NCBI GenBank assembly: GCA_026119855.1
Contig: JAOWBW010001588.1
Coordinates: 186,001-250,000, forward strand
Direction: 5' to 3'
DNA: 64,000 nt
Source: Campanula takesimana
Taxonomy: Eukaryota; Streptophyta; Magnoliopsida; Asterales; Campanulaceae
Under the pieces are notes generated by a model. The model worked only from the letters and a program-made list of their open reading frames with translations, ran no database searches and had not been told where the DNA came from. Below are positions 55,752 through 64,000 of this stretch, in pieces. The position numbers and the translations under genes were made by a program. How positions within the stretch are numbered: position 1 is the stretch's first letter; each line of letters begins with the position of its first letter.

Positions 55752-56160
55752 ATCCCATGACTGTCATCGAGACGTACGTTAATGACACAGGATTTACAAC
55801 TGGGTATCCCGAGACAGTTATCGAGACGTAAGTTAATAACACAGGATCCCACCATTTGGAGTCCCATAATTGCCATCGAGACGTATGTAAATGGCATAGG
55901 ATTCACACCCCTCAGAGTCCCATAATTGTCATCGAGACGTATGTTAATGGCATAGGATTCATATTTTCCGGCGAATAAGGCAACCTCGTTGGAAGGAGAA
56001 GCATGGATCCAAGTAATTGGCGTCTCCAAAACTAGAGTCCGATAATTGTTATCAAGACGTATGTTAATAATATAGGATTCACTTTTCTGACGGAAAGGCA
56101 AGTTCGTTGGAAGGAGAAATAAGGTCCGGGTAACTGGTGTCTCCAAACCGAAGGCGGTTC
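55752..56160 (+). ncRNA. Tat-3 array of five covarying hairpins with two larger stem-loops
   Basis: Five hairpins lie at 55752-55793, 55806-55847, 55859-55904, 55915-55960 and 56035-56080. The outer stem is ATCC/GGAT or GAGTCC/GGATTC. The inner stem varies but keeps pairing: TGTCAT/ATGACA, GTTAT/ATAAC, TGCCAT/ATGGCA, TGTCAT/ATGGCA and TGTTAT/ATAATA. The loop core CGAGACGTA is nearly constant. Two longer stem-loops (TTGGAAGGAGA pairing with TCTCCAAA) lie near 55989-56033 and 56110-56150. The array sits where Tat-1 has its 178-bp structured repeat. Confidence 0.72.
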
Positions 56161-56387
56161 GTCATCAACAACAGGGTATATTCAGAATTGGAGTCAAAGA
56201 GATTGATTCCTCAGTATGGATTGCAACTGGAGACGGTTCATCATCAACCAAAAGGAGTATATTCAAAATTGGGTCAAGGCCATTGATTCCTTAGTATGGG
56301 TTACTCTCTAAACTCTAAACTTTACTTACCGCAAGTATTTGTTTTCAAAATGATTTTCAAAATACCTTAAACCCCCGTTTTTGCGTA
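56161..56387. repeat. Tandem copies of a 70-90-bp sequence
   Basis: GGTTCGTCATCAACAACAGG followed by a TATTCAGAATTGG-type block and TTGATTCCTCAGTATGG occurs twice in a row (56154 and 56225), with a diverged third copy near 55630. No coding sequence. Confidence 0.55.
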
Positions 56388-56392
56388 GTTTT

Positions 56393-56442
56393 GGAGTCGA
56401 ACTACGTTTGGTCTGATTTTCTTCTGAGGAATATGTAGGCAG
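56393..56442 (+). ncRNA. Hairpin D before the Tat-3 LTR
   Basis: CTACG at 56402-56406 pairs with TGTAG at 56434-56438 around a weaker TTTTC/GAGGA stem. It has the same plan as Tat-1 hairpins E and F and the same position before the polypurine tract. Confidence 0.5.
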
Positions 56443-56524
56443 CTTTTTAGCATGACCATACCTCTAGTTCAAAAATGGCGTCTTTTCTATCGACAACGTT
56501 ACTTCATCCATAAGTATCGTCGCC

Positions 56525-56533
56525 GATGGGCTC
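56525..56533 (+). other. Tat-3 polypurine tract
   Basis: GATGGGCTC lies immediately before LTR start TGTAGACACCCC, equivalent to GAGGGGCTAC in Tat-1. Confidence 0.55.
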
Positions 56534-56722
56534 TGTAGACACCCCATTTTGGACATTCATTCATAGTCACACTACTTCTGTGTCTCGCCTTTGATTTGGG
56601 TCGAAACTCATTAAGTTGGACATGTTTCGTTAAGTTTCTGACTGACTCCGTTAGTCAGGGGCCAAAATGAACATTAAAACTACTGTAGAGGGAAAAAAGT
56701 GAATTCCAGCACACTAAGATAT

Positions 56723-56752
56723 CTCGTACGAGACATTGATATCTCGTACGAG
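56723..56752. promoter_or_regulatory. Tat-3 LTR iteron pair
   Basis: CTCGTACGAG at 56723-56732 and 56743-56752, 20 bp apart, upstream of the LTR TATA box at 56943. Confidence 0.88.
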
Positions 56753-56942
56753 ACATCCCCCTTGACAGTCGGGTTTTGGTCAGTTTCCTTGTTGATCTTA
56801 ACCCTGTTTCTTGGCAAGCACTCAAGCAATCCGGGAAAAACCTAATGAGTGATCCCAGAGTCCAAAAATACTTCCTTAAAGATCAAGTCCTTGATTCCCA
56901 TTCAAACTTACCTTTTTGGCTTAAACCCTAGGTCAAGAACTC

Positions 56943-56951
56943 CTATAAATA
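56943..56951 (+). promoter_or_regulatory. TATA box of the Tat-3 LTR
   Basis: CTATAAATA in TCCTATAAATATAGAGG; it would start the genomic transcript about 30 bp downstream, just before the solo-LTR insertion. Confidence 0.65.
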
Positions 56952-57001
56952 TAGAGGTTCTTGAACCGAAAAACCTCTAGAATGGTCATTCACCCAAAAC
57001 C

Positions 57002-59457
57002 TGTAACGACCCCAAAACCTGTCCCTATTTATTTTATATTTTTGGGGATTTTAATTTGACATTATATGTGCATTTTATGTGTTAGAAAATATTTTTATGA
57101 CATGCATATATTATTTGAGCATATGAGTTAGTTAAAGTGTTAGTAGAAATTTTGTTAAAAGGAATAAATGAGTTAGTTGAAACTTTAGGGTCCAAAGTGT
57201 AACTTTAAAGTTCAGGGGCTTATTTGCTCAAAATGAAAGTAGAAGGACCAAAGTGGAAATTTTATAAAAATCAATTCATTCTTATCTTTCTCTCTCTCTC
57301 TGCGTATGCACATTCCAACTTTTCCATTTTTCCATTTACTCTCTCTGGTTCACGAAGAAAAAAAGTAAGTTCAACCCATTTCGATTTAATTCTTTTTATT
57401 TACTTACCCGTTTTAAAAACTAATTATATAAAAATGATCAGGGCGTTGAGTAGGTCATTTCTACCCGAACAAAACATATTTCTGCGATACTTTTTCGGGA
57501 AATAGGTAAGTTACTAATTCCCCTTAAATAGTAAAATGGTCATATATTTGCTATATGTGTGATATGTGGTGAAATTATTTTGAAAAAAAATTTATTTGTG
57601 ATACTTGTTTATTTGGGACAAAGGGAGTATAATTATACTGGGTAAGTGACTTGGTTTATATGCAAGGATGTATATGGAGTATGTTTATATCCTGAGAATG
57701 TTAGTATAAGTGTTTGAAAGTATACTCCTACTTGTGGGATGATAAAATATTAACTTGAGTTAAATGTTAAATAAGTATATTATAAAATTATACTATTATT
57801 CTTGGGACGGGGAAATTAAATGAAAGTATCCCTAAATGAGTATATTAGTATATTAGAAAAATTATATTTATAATTGATACTTGTAATTGTTATTTTGCGA
57901 TTTGGGTAATATTTGTTATACTTGTAATTTTGGGACAAAGGGAGTATTTAGTATGTTGGTTTGGTTGGGCTCAAAGTAGTATTAAAGTTGTTTTGAGACT
58001 GATTTTGTAGTCTTAGTAAAGTTATAAACGTTAAGTGTTGCAATTTTTGGATGGTGAAACGAAAGGAGTATAGTTTGTTCAAGTTTTGGTCTGGCGGGTG
58101 TGTTGGGCGGCCGCCCAAATAGGGCGTGCGACCGCACACTTATCTGGAAGATTTTTGTCTTGGGACAGAGTGTTTTGGGCGGCCGCACAGTCTGGTGTGG
58201 GCGACCGCCCAGGGTACGGGAAAAGTTGAGTTGTTCCATTCCAAGTGATTTAAAGTTCAATCTTGGTCTAGGTCTTAGGTGATATCCTAGAGTACTTAGA
58301 GGGTTGTTGTGGAACACCTTAGTGTTTGAAATTGGTTCTTTTGTGAACATATGTGTTGTGGAATTTGACTAAATGTTAATTGGATATAGTTGAACATCTT
58401 TTGATGTGGTTTGGATTGGTTCATCTTTGTGATGTGTTTGGCTTGGTTCCCTACTTTGAAATCATTGTCCTTGGCTATTGTTTAAGCAAGTATTCATTAC
58501 TATGCTAGTGTTAAAGTCCAGCTGGTCTTGTGTTGAGGAGTCGGGCAGTGGTAGGGATTATAATGGCACACGAGCCAAGTTCATTGTAAGGCTTCTACCA
58601 TTGGTTTCCCATTTTTAACCCTCAGTCCAGATTGGCCTTGGATGGGATGAACTAGCTCCCTCGAGTGAGCACTTGGGTTATGACTATGTGTCATATTTCC
58701 CTCTCTGGTTTCTTTGGTTCTATTGGTTATGGTTTGGTTTTCGGGATCCCAGCTTCAGCTCTTTGATGCTGCTCAGTTGATACCTCTCAGATGGTTATAT
58801 GTTTGATTCGAGAACCTTGGCTCAGTATCCATGTATGAGTGAATAATTTAGCCTTACGTGCTGCCTGATGAGTTGGTCGTTATTTCCAACCGGTATGAGA
58901 CGGTTGGCGATAGGGAGCCTCTCATGTTCTGTGCTATATGCTATATGATTATTTGTTGATATAGTTTCCTTATGATTATCATATCAGCATGTAACGTAGT
59001 TGCATTTTAGTAGCTTACTGGGATTCATTCTCACCCCTTATTTGTTTACTGTTTTAGATAAAGGCGAGTCCAGGGAATAGGATAATTGCACGGGAGGACG
59101 TCGTGGTGGTAAGAGTTTGGGATATGAGTTTTGTCAAGGTTACATTACATAGATGTATAACCTTTTGGGTAGAGTTTCCTTGACTTCATCATCTTGTAAC
59201 ACCTATAATTTGGATAATGTTGGTGTATGTACATTTGTATAAAATTTTGTAAGACTTCGGGCTAAATAATTTTGTTTGTGAAAGTGGTTTGAAAAGTTTG
59301 TTTGAAGATTAGTGGAAGTCTTTGAACTTCAAGTGTGAATTTTGTTAAACTTTATGAAAGTATATTTCGAAAAAAATATTCAAAAAGTGTTTTATGACGT
59401 CTTCCACTCGTATCCCGAGCGTGGGGCCAAGTAGGACCACGGGTCTGGGGCGCGACA
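57002..59457 (+). mobile_element. Solo LTR (2.5 kb), same family as 18342-21634
   Basis: TG/CA ends (TGTAACGACCCC to GGGGCGCGACA) and a perfect 5-bp duplication AAACC at 56997-57001 and 59458-59462. It has no gag or pol. It shares ordered blocks with the minus strand of 18342-21634: GTGCATTTTATGTGTTA, CG-rich palindromes, CTTGGCTCAGTATCC and the CTTACTGGGAT region. Probably Tekay/Del-like, as judged by LTR length and terminus. Confidence 0.82.
58103..58211. promoter_or_regulatory. Paired GC-rich palindromes in the second solo LTR
   Basis: TTGGGCGGCCGCCCAA (58103-58118, perfect), GTGCGACCGCAC near 58126, GGGCGGCCGCAC near 58187 and TGGGCGACCGCCCA near 58198. The first two are about 22 bp apart. 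Confidence 0.7.
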
Positions 59458-60010
59458 AAACCACTCCAAATATGATCAAAGAGGTCCTCATAATCAGCCT
59501 CTCTTCCTTACCCACGAAATTCAAGCCTCCATGACACCATTCAAGTCAAGTTCATTGGATCATCAAGGCCATCCATAGGATTCTCGAAGAACGCTTAGGT
59601 AAAACTCTTTGTTTTGTACCTTCTCATCCCCTTCTTTATCTTTGAAGTAGTGTGATACCATCAAAGGATCAGCCTAGAGCCTCTCCAATCCATAGAGATG
59701 GTCTCGAAGCACATGATCCGACATCCCAAATAAATAAGAAATTATTTATTTGTTTCGTTTCCTTAGTACATGAATGCATAATTTTGACGATGATGATGAT
59801 GATTTCGTAAGCAAGACCGATCCTAGATCGGGTGGATTGGGTGCTCCTTGACCTTCCCAATACATAACTTAACCCCCAAACTCAAGAATCTCATGGTCCG
59901 TGTTCTGTTAAACATGGTGGCGACTCACAACAACCGAGCAACAATCAAGTCCTTACAACTCGAAGCCAAAAACTCGGGGCGGTTCAAAAGAGGGGCGCGC
60001 TCACAGCTGC

Positions 60011-60494
60011 CAAAATGATTCTAAAGTATTTCCGACGGACTAAAGATTCGTTCTTGGTATATGTTGGTGTGGAAGGTGATCTTGTTGTAAATGCTTACAC
60101 AGATGCAAGCTTCTAAACTGACAAAGATAACTCTAGAGCGCAATCTAGTTTTATGTTTATGTTAAACGGTGGTGCTGTAAGCTGGAAGAGTTCTAAGCAA
60201 AGTACAGTAGCTGATTCTACAACTGAAGCTGAGTATATAGCTGCATCGGATGCTGCTAAAGAGGCCATTTAGATCAAGAAATTCATTACTGAATTAGAAG
60301 TGGTTCCTAGCATTGCTAACCCAATAGGCGTTTTCATCTCATTTGAGAAATCATCAAGAGAAAAGACGTGGAGATATGCAGAATACCAACGGATGATAAC
60401 ATAGCTGACCCGCTAACAAAGGGACTTTCACAAGCAAAAAATGATGGTCATGTTAGGTCCATGGGTATTAGATACATGTATGATTGGGCCTAGT
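60011..60494 (+). pseudogene. Relic of copia RNase H and end of pol
   Basis: Sequence resembling copia pol from MILKYFRRTKDSFLVY through AYTDASF, SWKSSKQSTVADSTTEAEY and DPLTKGLSQAK to a stop at about 60493. In-frame stops follow ASF and interrupt after AKEAI, and a frame change follows near 60330. It is the remaining right part of an older copia element into which Tat-3 inserted. Confidence 0.82.
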
Positions 60495-60497
60495 GCA

Positions 60498-60527
60498 AGT
60501 GGGAGATTGATTGTGTTCATGCCCTAG
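60498..60527 (+). repeat. Copia relic polypurine tract and start of 3' LTR
   Basis: AAGTGGGAGAT is a typical copia polypurine tract; the LTR starts TGATTGTG at 60508 and is cut after 20 bp by the CACTA element. TAG at 60525-60527 is the expected left 3-bp target duplication. Confidence 0.65.
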
Positions 60528-60554
60528 CACTAGTACAAATTGGGCTTTAGGAAA

Positions 60555-60860
60555 CGCAACTTAGATAGCGTTTTTTTAAAGTGCTATCTAAGAGAGGGCC
60601 TTAGATAGCGCATAGGGTTAATAGCCCAGCCGTTTATTTATTTTATTTTTTTTCAATTAGCTAGCATAGCGCATGGAGCGAAAACGCTATGGTTGTACAG
60701 AGCTACAATAGCGCATAATAAAACGCTATCTTAGTTAGTGTTTCGTAAGCTGTAATTTTTTTTATTTTTATTTTTTGGTTTAGCTAATATAGCGCACAAT
60801 AGACGCGCTATGTAACTGCGTTTGATAAATCGACTTTTTTTTTCCTTAACCAAGCGCTAT
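60555..60860. repeat. CACTA subterminal repeats
   Basis: About nine AGCGC or GCGCT-type motifs occur in both orientations. In En/Spm such repeats bind the TNPA-type protein. The specific binding here is inferred. Confidence 0.7.
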
Positions 60861-62022
60861 GAAAGGGATTGATGAAATTAAACCCAAATACAACTCCCCC
60901 GCCATTCGCACTTCGAAACCCAAACAAACCCACGATAACCCTTCCCTATACCTTCCCCTTCCCCTTCCCCACGGAGAACGACGACCGGCGACGACTAGAC
61001 CGAAGCCTTTTCCAGCCATCGCCAGCCCGGCTATCTAACCTTCCCCAGCCGCCGCACCCACTCCTCCCTCTCCCGTCAGCCTCCACTGCCTTCCTCCTTC
61101 ATTAATTACATTGTGTTGCTGCAAGCCCCGTGCGAGGTGTGCTCCTTCTCCTTCTCCCACAGACGCTTTATTCTAGCCCACTTCACACCGCCATCGTCAT
61201 ACCAGCGCCATCGTCGGCTACTCTCAACGCCATCGTCGGCTTGTCTTGCTAACCGTGATTTGTGAAAACTGAAGGTAATTTGTTATTTCTCATCTCTCGG
61301 TATTTAGTGATTTCAAATTTAGGCTTCAATCTCAGATTATAAATTTAATCTTGAAACCCTAAATTGAAATTTCTATTATGAAATTCAAGTTTTAATTTTG
61401 AATTTGGGAAAAGTCAATTTTGGGCATTTGGTTTTTCTTCCTTAATTTGCAATGCGGTCGTATTAGGCATTTGGTTTTCTGCGATGATATTTTGTGAATA
61501 AACCGTAGTCATGTAGTTTGCAAATCATTGGTGGTTAACACTACAATGTTGCAGTGTTGTGCTAGCTCTTATCTTCAATGGATCAAAAATAAAATTTCAC
61601 GATGATATGGTTTATAGCTAAAAGGTGTTGTACTGTGTGGTACATGTTCAGTTGGTTGAACCAATTGAAATAAATTTTATTCTCTGAAATCTTTGCTTTA
61701 GAATCACGTATATCTATGTTGCTGCTTTTTCTTTACATCGTTACTGTATACAGTAGAAATAAATTTAATTATTAGCATTATAGTTGTGTTTATATAGAAA
61801 TAGATGAATTTGTTCCATCTCGACAGGACTCTTTAATGGGAAGTCCAGGATATTTTAATAATGTGGTTAGGCATGGTACATTGATGCTAGTGTGTTTCTT
61901 TAGGGTCTGTTTGTTTCGGTGTATCTGATCCTAGTGTATCCGTTGTTGTTTATTTTTGATTTAGCTTAGTTGCAATTATTCAAAAAATGTTATGGTGACA
62001 TTTATTTGCAATTTAGTTAGCT
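60861..62022 (+). other. CACTA leader with probable intron
   Basis: A CT- and Pro-codon-rich segment (60869-61260) has a small open frame that is probably not a gene. CTGAAG/GTAATTTG at about 61275 and GCAATTTAG/TTAGCT just before 62023 could be donor and acceptor of a 5' leader intron. No conserved protein is seen. Confidence 0.45.
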
Positions 62023-62829
62023 ATGGATCGTAAGTGGATTGTTGCGGACCGATTATCAAAAGCGTATAAGAATGGAGTCAAAGAGTTCTGTACTCATGCA
62101 GCTCAACATGCTAGTAATCCTCAGTTCATCACATGTCCATGTCAAAAATGTTTGAATGTTAAAACAGTCAGTGGTGAGGAAGTGTTGTATGAACATTTAA
62201 TTTGTCATGGTATAGATAAAACATACACTGTCTGGACATATCATGGTGAGGGGAAAGGTCAGTGTAGCTTAAACCGTTCAAGTCCCGACTTCCGCTCTTC
62301 AGATAAGATGGATACAAATATTGGGCCGATTGATCGTGATGGAGCATCTAGTCCTGTAACGGATACTCCGTATGTTATGAATGAAGAACTACGGGACCAT
62401 CCTGATATGCATGAGAGGTTGAGGGATGATGCTGGGTTACCCTTATGGCCTGGGTGTACAAAGGCAACAAAACTGTCTGCTGTTTTGACTTTGTATAACT
62501 TAAAAGCTGGTCACCAGGTTTCTGACGTGTTCTTTACAGAATTGTTACAAGCCGTGAGTGATTTGTTGCCAGATAATAATGTGCTCCCTCGTCGAGCATA
62601 TGATGCTAAACAGATGCTCAAACTAATTGGCTTAACACATGAGAAGATTCATGCTTGTCCAAAAGATTGTATTCTGTACCGCAGAGAGTACGCAGATCTC
62701 AGTGAATGTCCTAAGTGCGGTACAAAACGTTATAACAAAAAGAAATCCCCTGCCAAGGTTATGTGGTACTTCCCAATAATTCCAAGAATTAGGCGGTTAT
62801 ACAGCAGCCCGAATGATGCTAAACATTGA
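62023..62829 (+). pseudogene. CACTA transposase (TNPD type), N-terminal part
   Basis: The start MDRKWIVADRLSKAYKNGV, with CPCQKCLN and EHLICHGI, forms the transposase-associated domain found at the start of plant CACTA transposases. Then come LYNLKAGHQVSDVFFTELL, MLKLIGLTHEKIHACPKDC and CPKCGTKRYN, a zinc-ribbon-like part. The frame ends at TGA 62827-62829 in the middle of a conserved stretch. The next frame continues it at once, so one base is probably missing at about 62826. Confidence 0.85.
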
Positions 62830-64000
62830 CATGGCATCAAGATGGGCGAATTAAAGATGGAATGTTGAGACACCCAGCTGATTCACCTCAATGGAAGAAA
62901 TTTGATGATAGATATCCAGAATTTGGCAAAGAGCCAAGAAACTTGCGCTTAGTACTTTCATCTGATGGAATGAATCCTTTTGGGGTTCAAAGTACTAGCC
63001 ATAGTACATGGCCTGTTATTCTGATGATCTATAATCTGGCACCTTGGTTGTGTATGAAGCGCCGGTACATGATGTTGTCTATTTTGATACCAGGTCCGAG
63101 ACAACCAGGTAATGACATTGACGTCTACTTGGCTCCTCTAATTGACGACCTGAAGTTATTGTGGGAACAGGGCATTGATATGTTTGATGGGTACAGAAAG
63201 GATAATTTCATGTTAAAAGCCATGATATTTGGAACAATCAATGATTTTCCAGCTTATGGGAATCTTTCTGGCTATAGTGTGAAAGGGCGTACTGCATGTC
63301 CTTGGTGTACTGAGGACACTGATCATCTTCGTTTAGTTCATTGTAAGAAATCCGTTTACATGGGACATAGGAGGTGGTTGGAACCGAATCATCGGTATCG
63401 GACAATGTCAGAGGCATTCAATGGTGAAGTTGAAGAGCGAAAAGCACCTGATATATTGACAGGTGAGGATGTGTTGGAAAAGGTAGAAAACATCGAGGCA
63501 CAGTTTGGTAAGAATTTTGCAAAGACAGTTCCTACTAAAGGTTGGAAGAAGAAATCAATTTTTTTCGAATTAAGCTATTGGAAAGACTTGTATGTGAGAC
63601 ACTTTATTGATCTCATGCATACTGAAAAAAATGTTTGTGCTAGTATTTTAAATACTTTGCTAGGTGACAAAGAGAAGTCTAAAGATGGGTATAATGCAAG
63701 AATGGACATGGTTGAACTTGGAATTAGAGGAGAATTAGCGCCTGTGATAAAGGAAGGGAAATCACCATATTTACCACCTGCCGCTCATACATTGTCTAAT
63801 TATGAGAAAAAGGTTTTACTTGAGACACTTCAGTCAGTTAAGGTCCCAGAGGGGTACTCATCTAACATTCAGAGTTTGGTATCTGAAAATGGGTTGAAGT
63901 TGACATCTTTGAAGTCTCATGATTACCATGTCATCATTGAGACTCTACTCCCAATTGCGATTCGCTCCATTTTGCCAGAAAATGTGCGCACCACTATAAC
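62829..64000 (+). CDS. CACTA transposase, catalytic Transposase_21 (TNP2) part, partial
   Basis: About 390 codons are open without a stop to the window end. It has the TNP2 blocks GMLRHPADSPQWKKFD, RLVLSSDGMNPFG, MKRRYMMLSILIPGPRQPGN, GRTACPWCTEDT and ELSYWKDLYVRHFIDLMH. This domain carries the CACTA transposase activity that binds the element ends and cuts them. Only a one-base shift separates it from 62023-62829. Confidence 0.87.

Larger units (their letters stand above)
50353..60005 (+). mobile_element. Tat-3: Ty3/gypsy Tat-lineage element, right part
   Basis: The end of pol is followed by hairpins, iterons, antisense DUF7745 and plant mobile domain genes, a tandem hairpin array, a polypurine tract and the 3' LTR (56534-60005, holding a solo LTR). 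The plan is the same as Tat-1 but sequences are diverged. The left part is separated by Tat-2 and not visible. It inserted into a copia element; the right TSD would be GCTGC at 60006-60010. Confidence 0.88.
56534..60005 (+). repeat. Tat-3 3' LTR, split by a solo LTR
   Basis: It starts TGTAGACACCCC and ends GGGGCGCGCTCACA, with copia sequence beyond. The LTR itself is about 1.0 kb; 57002-59457 plus one TSD copy is inserted DNA. It contains an iteron pair, a TATA box and a primer-binding-like TGGCGACTCAC at 59918. A small GAT microsatellite lies near 59790. Confidence 0.82.
60528..64000 (+). mobile_element. CACTA (En/Spm) DNA transposon, left part, runs past window end
   Basis: It begins CACTAGTACAAATTGGGC and is followed by about 320 bp of subterminal motifs (TAGATAGCG, TAGCGCAT, AAACGCTAT in both orientations). 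A TNPD-type transposase gene starts at 62023. The right end is outside the window. CACTA elements move by cut and paste and make 3-bp duplications. Confidence 0.88.

Noticed and set aside
55752..56160. CRISPR-like array of regularly spaced repeats
   Set aside because: The units are inverted repeats with covarying stems in a plant retrotransposon, with no unique spacers and no cas genes.
57610..57950. Possible Stowaway ends (GGGACAAAGGGAGTAT) inside the second solo LTR
   Set aside because: The words are in the same orientation and no matching opposite terminus with TA duplications could be paired.
10112..60005. Endogenous pararetrovirus (caulimovirus) sequence
   Set aside because: All reverse transcriptases are followed or preceded by integrase, with LTRs and target duplications; no movement or coat protein domains were seen.
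60869..61105. Pro-rich 78-codon frame in the CACTA leader
   Set aside because: CT-rich leader DNA gives such frames by composition; there is no homology signal and it lies upstream of a probable leader intron.

Overview
The window is nuclear DNA from a flowering plant, most likely a eudicot. It has one spliced host gene, AT-rich intergenic DNA with MITEs, and then about 54 kb of nested LTR retrotransposons ending in a CACTA DNA transposon. I saw no rRNA, tRNA, CRISPR or organelle sequence.

Layout. 1-4989: intergenic DNA with a Stowaway MITE, a tandem hairpin array and a Harbinger/Tourist-type MITE. 4990-6750 (minus): a five-exon heavy-metal-associated isoprenylated plant protein (HIPP) gene with two HMA domains and a C-terminal CaaX box; one base appears to be missing in a C-run. 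7490-9993: tandem repeats, a small LTR with its primer-binding site, and a motif-rich AT region. 9994-10093: a run of 100 N. 10112-27553 (plus): a complete Ty1/copia element of Sirevirus type with 1.4-kb LTRs, TSD AGACC and a large extra gene after pol that is split by a 3.3-kb solo LTR. It sits inside the gag of a Ty3/gypsy Tat-lineage element, here called Tat-1 (plus, to 41985). Tat-1 sits inside the integrase of Tat-2 (minus, to 50352). Tat-2 sits inside the pol end of Tat-3 (plus, to 60005), whose 3' LTR carries another solo LTR (57002-59457). Tat-3 sits inside a copia relic (60011-60527), whose 3' LTR was hit by a CACTA element (60528 to beyond the window end). The left halves of Tat-1, Tat-2, Tat-3 and the copia relic should lie left of 10112 but are not visible before the gap.

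How the parts work together. Tat-1 and Tat-3 share one plan: gag-pol, small hairpins after pol, two genes on the opposite strand (a DUF7745-like protein and a four-exon plant mobile domain protein), a tandem array of RNA-like hairpins, a polypurine tract and the 3' LTR. Each element has its own short GC-rich palindrome repeated upstream of the LTR promoter and of both antisense genes: TGGCC-N4-GGCCA about every 24 bp in Tat-1, and CTCGTACGAG pairs exactly 20 bp apart in Tat-3. The Sirevirus has a comparable dispersed motif, TGCCGAT, in the LTR, upstream of its extra gene and through its coding sequence in several frames. The solo-LTR family has paired GGGCGGCCGCCC-type palindromes. I suggest these are family-specific recognition sites, possibly for proteins made by the elements' own extra genes; this is inference.

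Many breaks in Tat-1 and the Sirevirus are single-base indels in homopolymers, which suggests residual consensus error. Tat-2 and Tat-3 carry mainly in-frame nonsense codons, in Tat-3 of the C-to-T type, as expected of older methylated copies.
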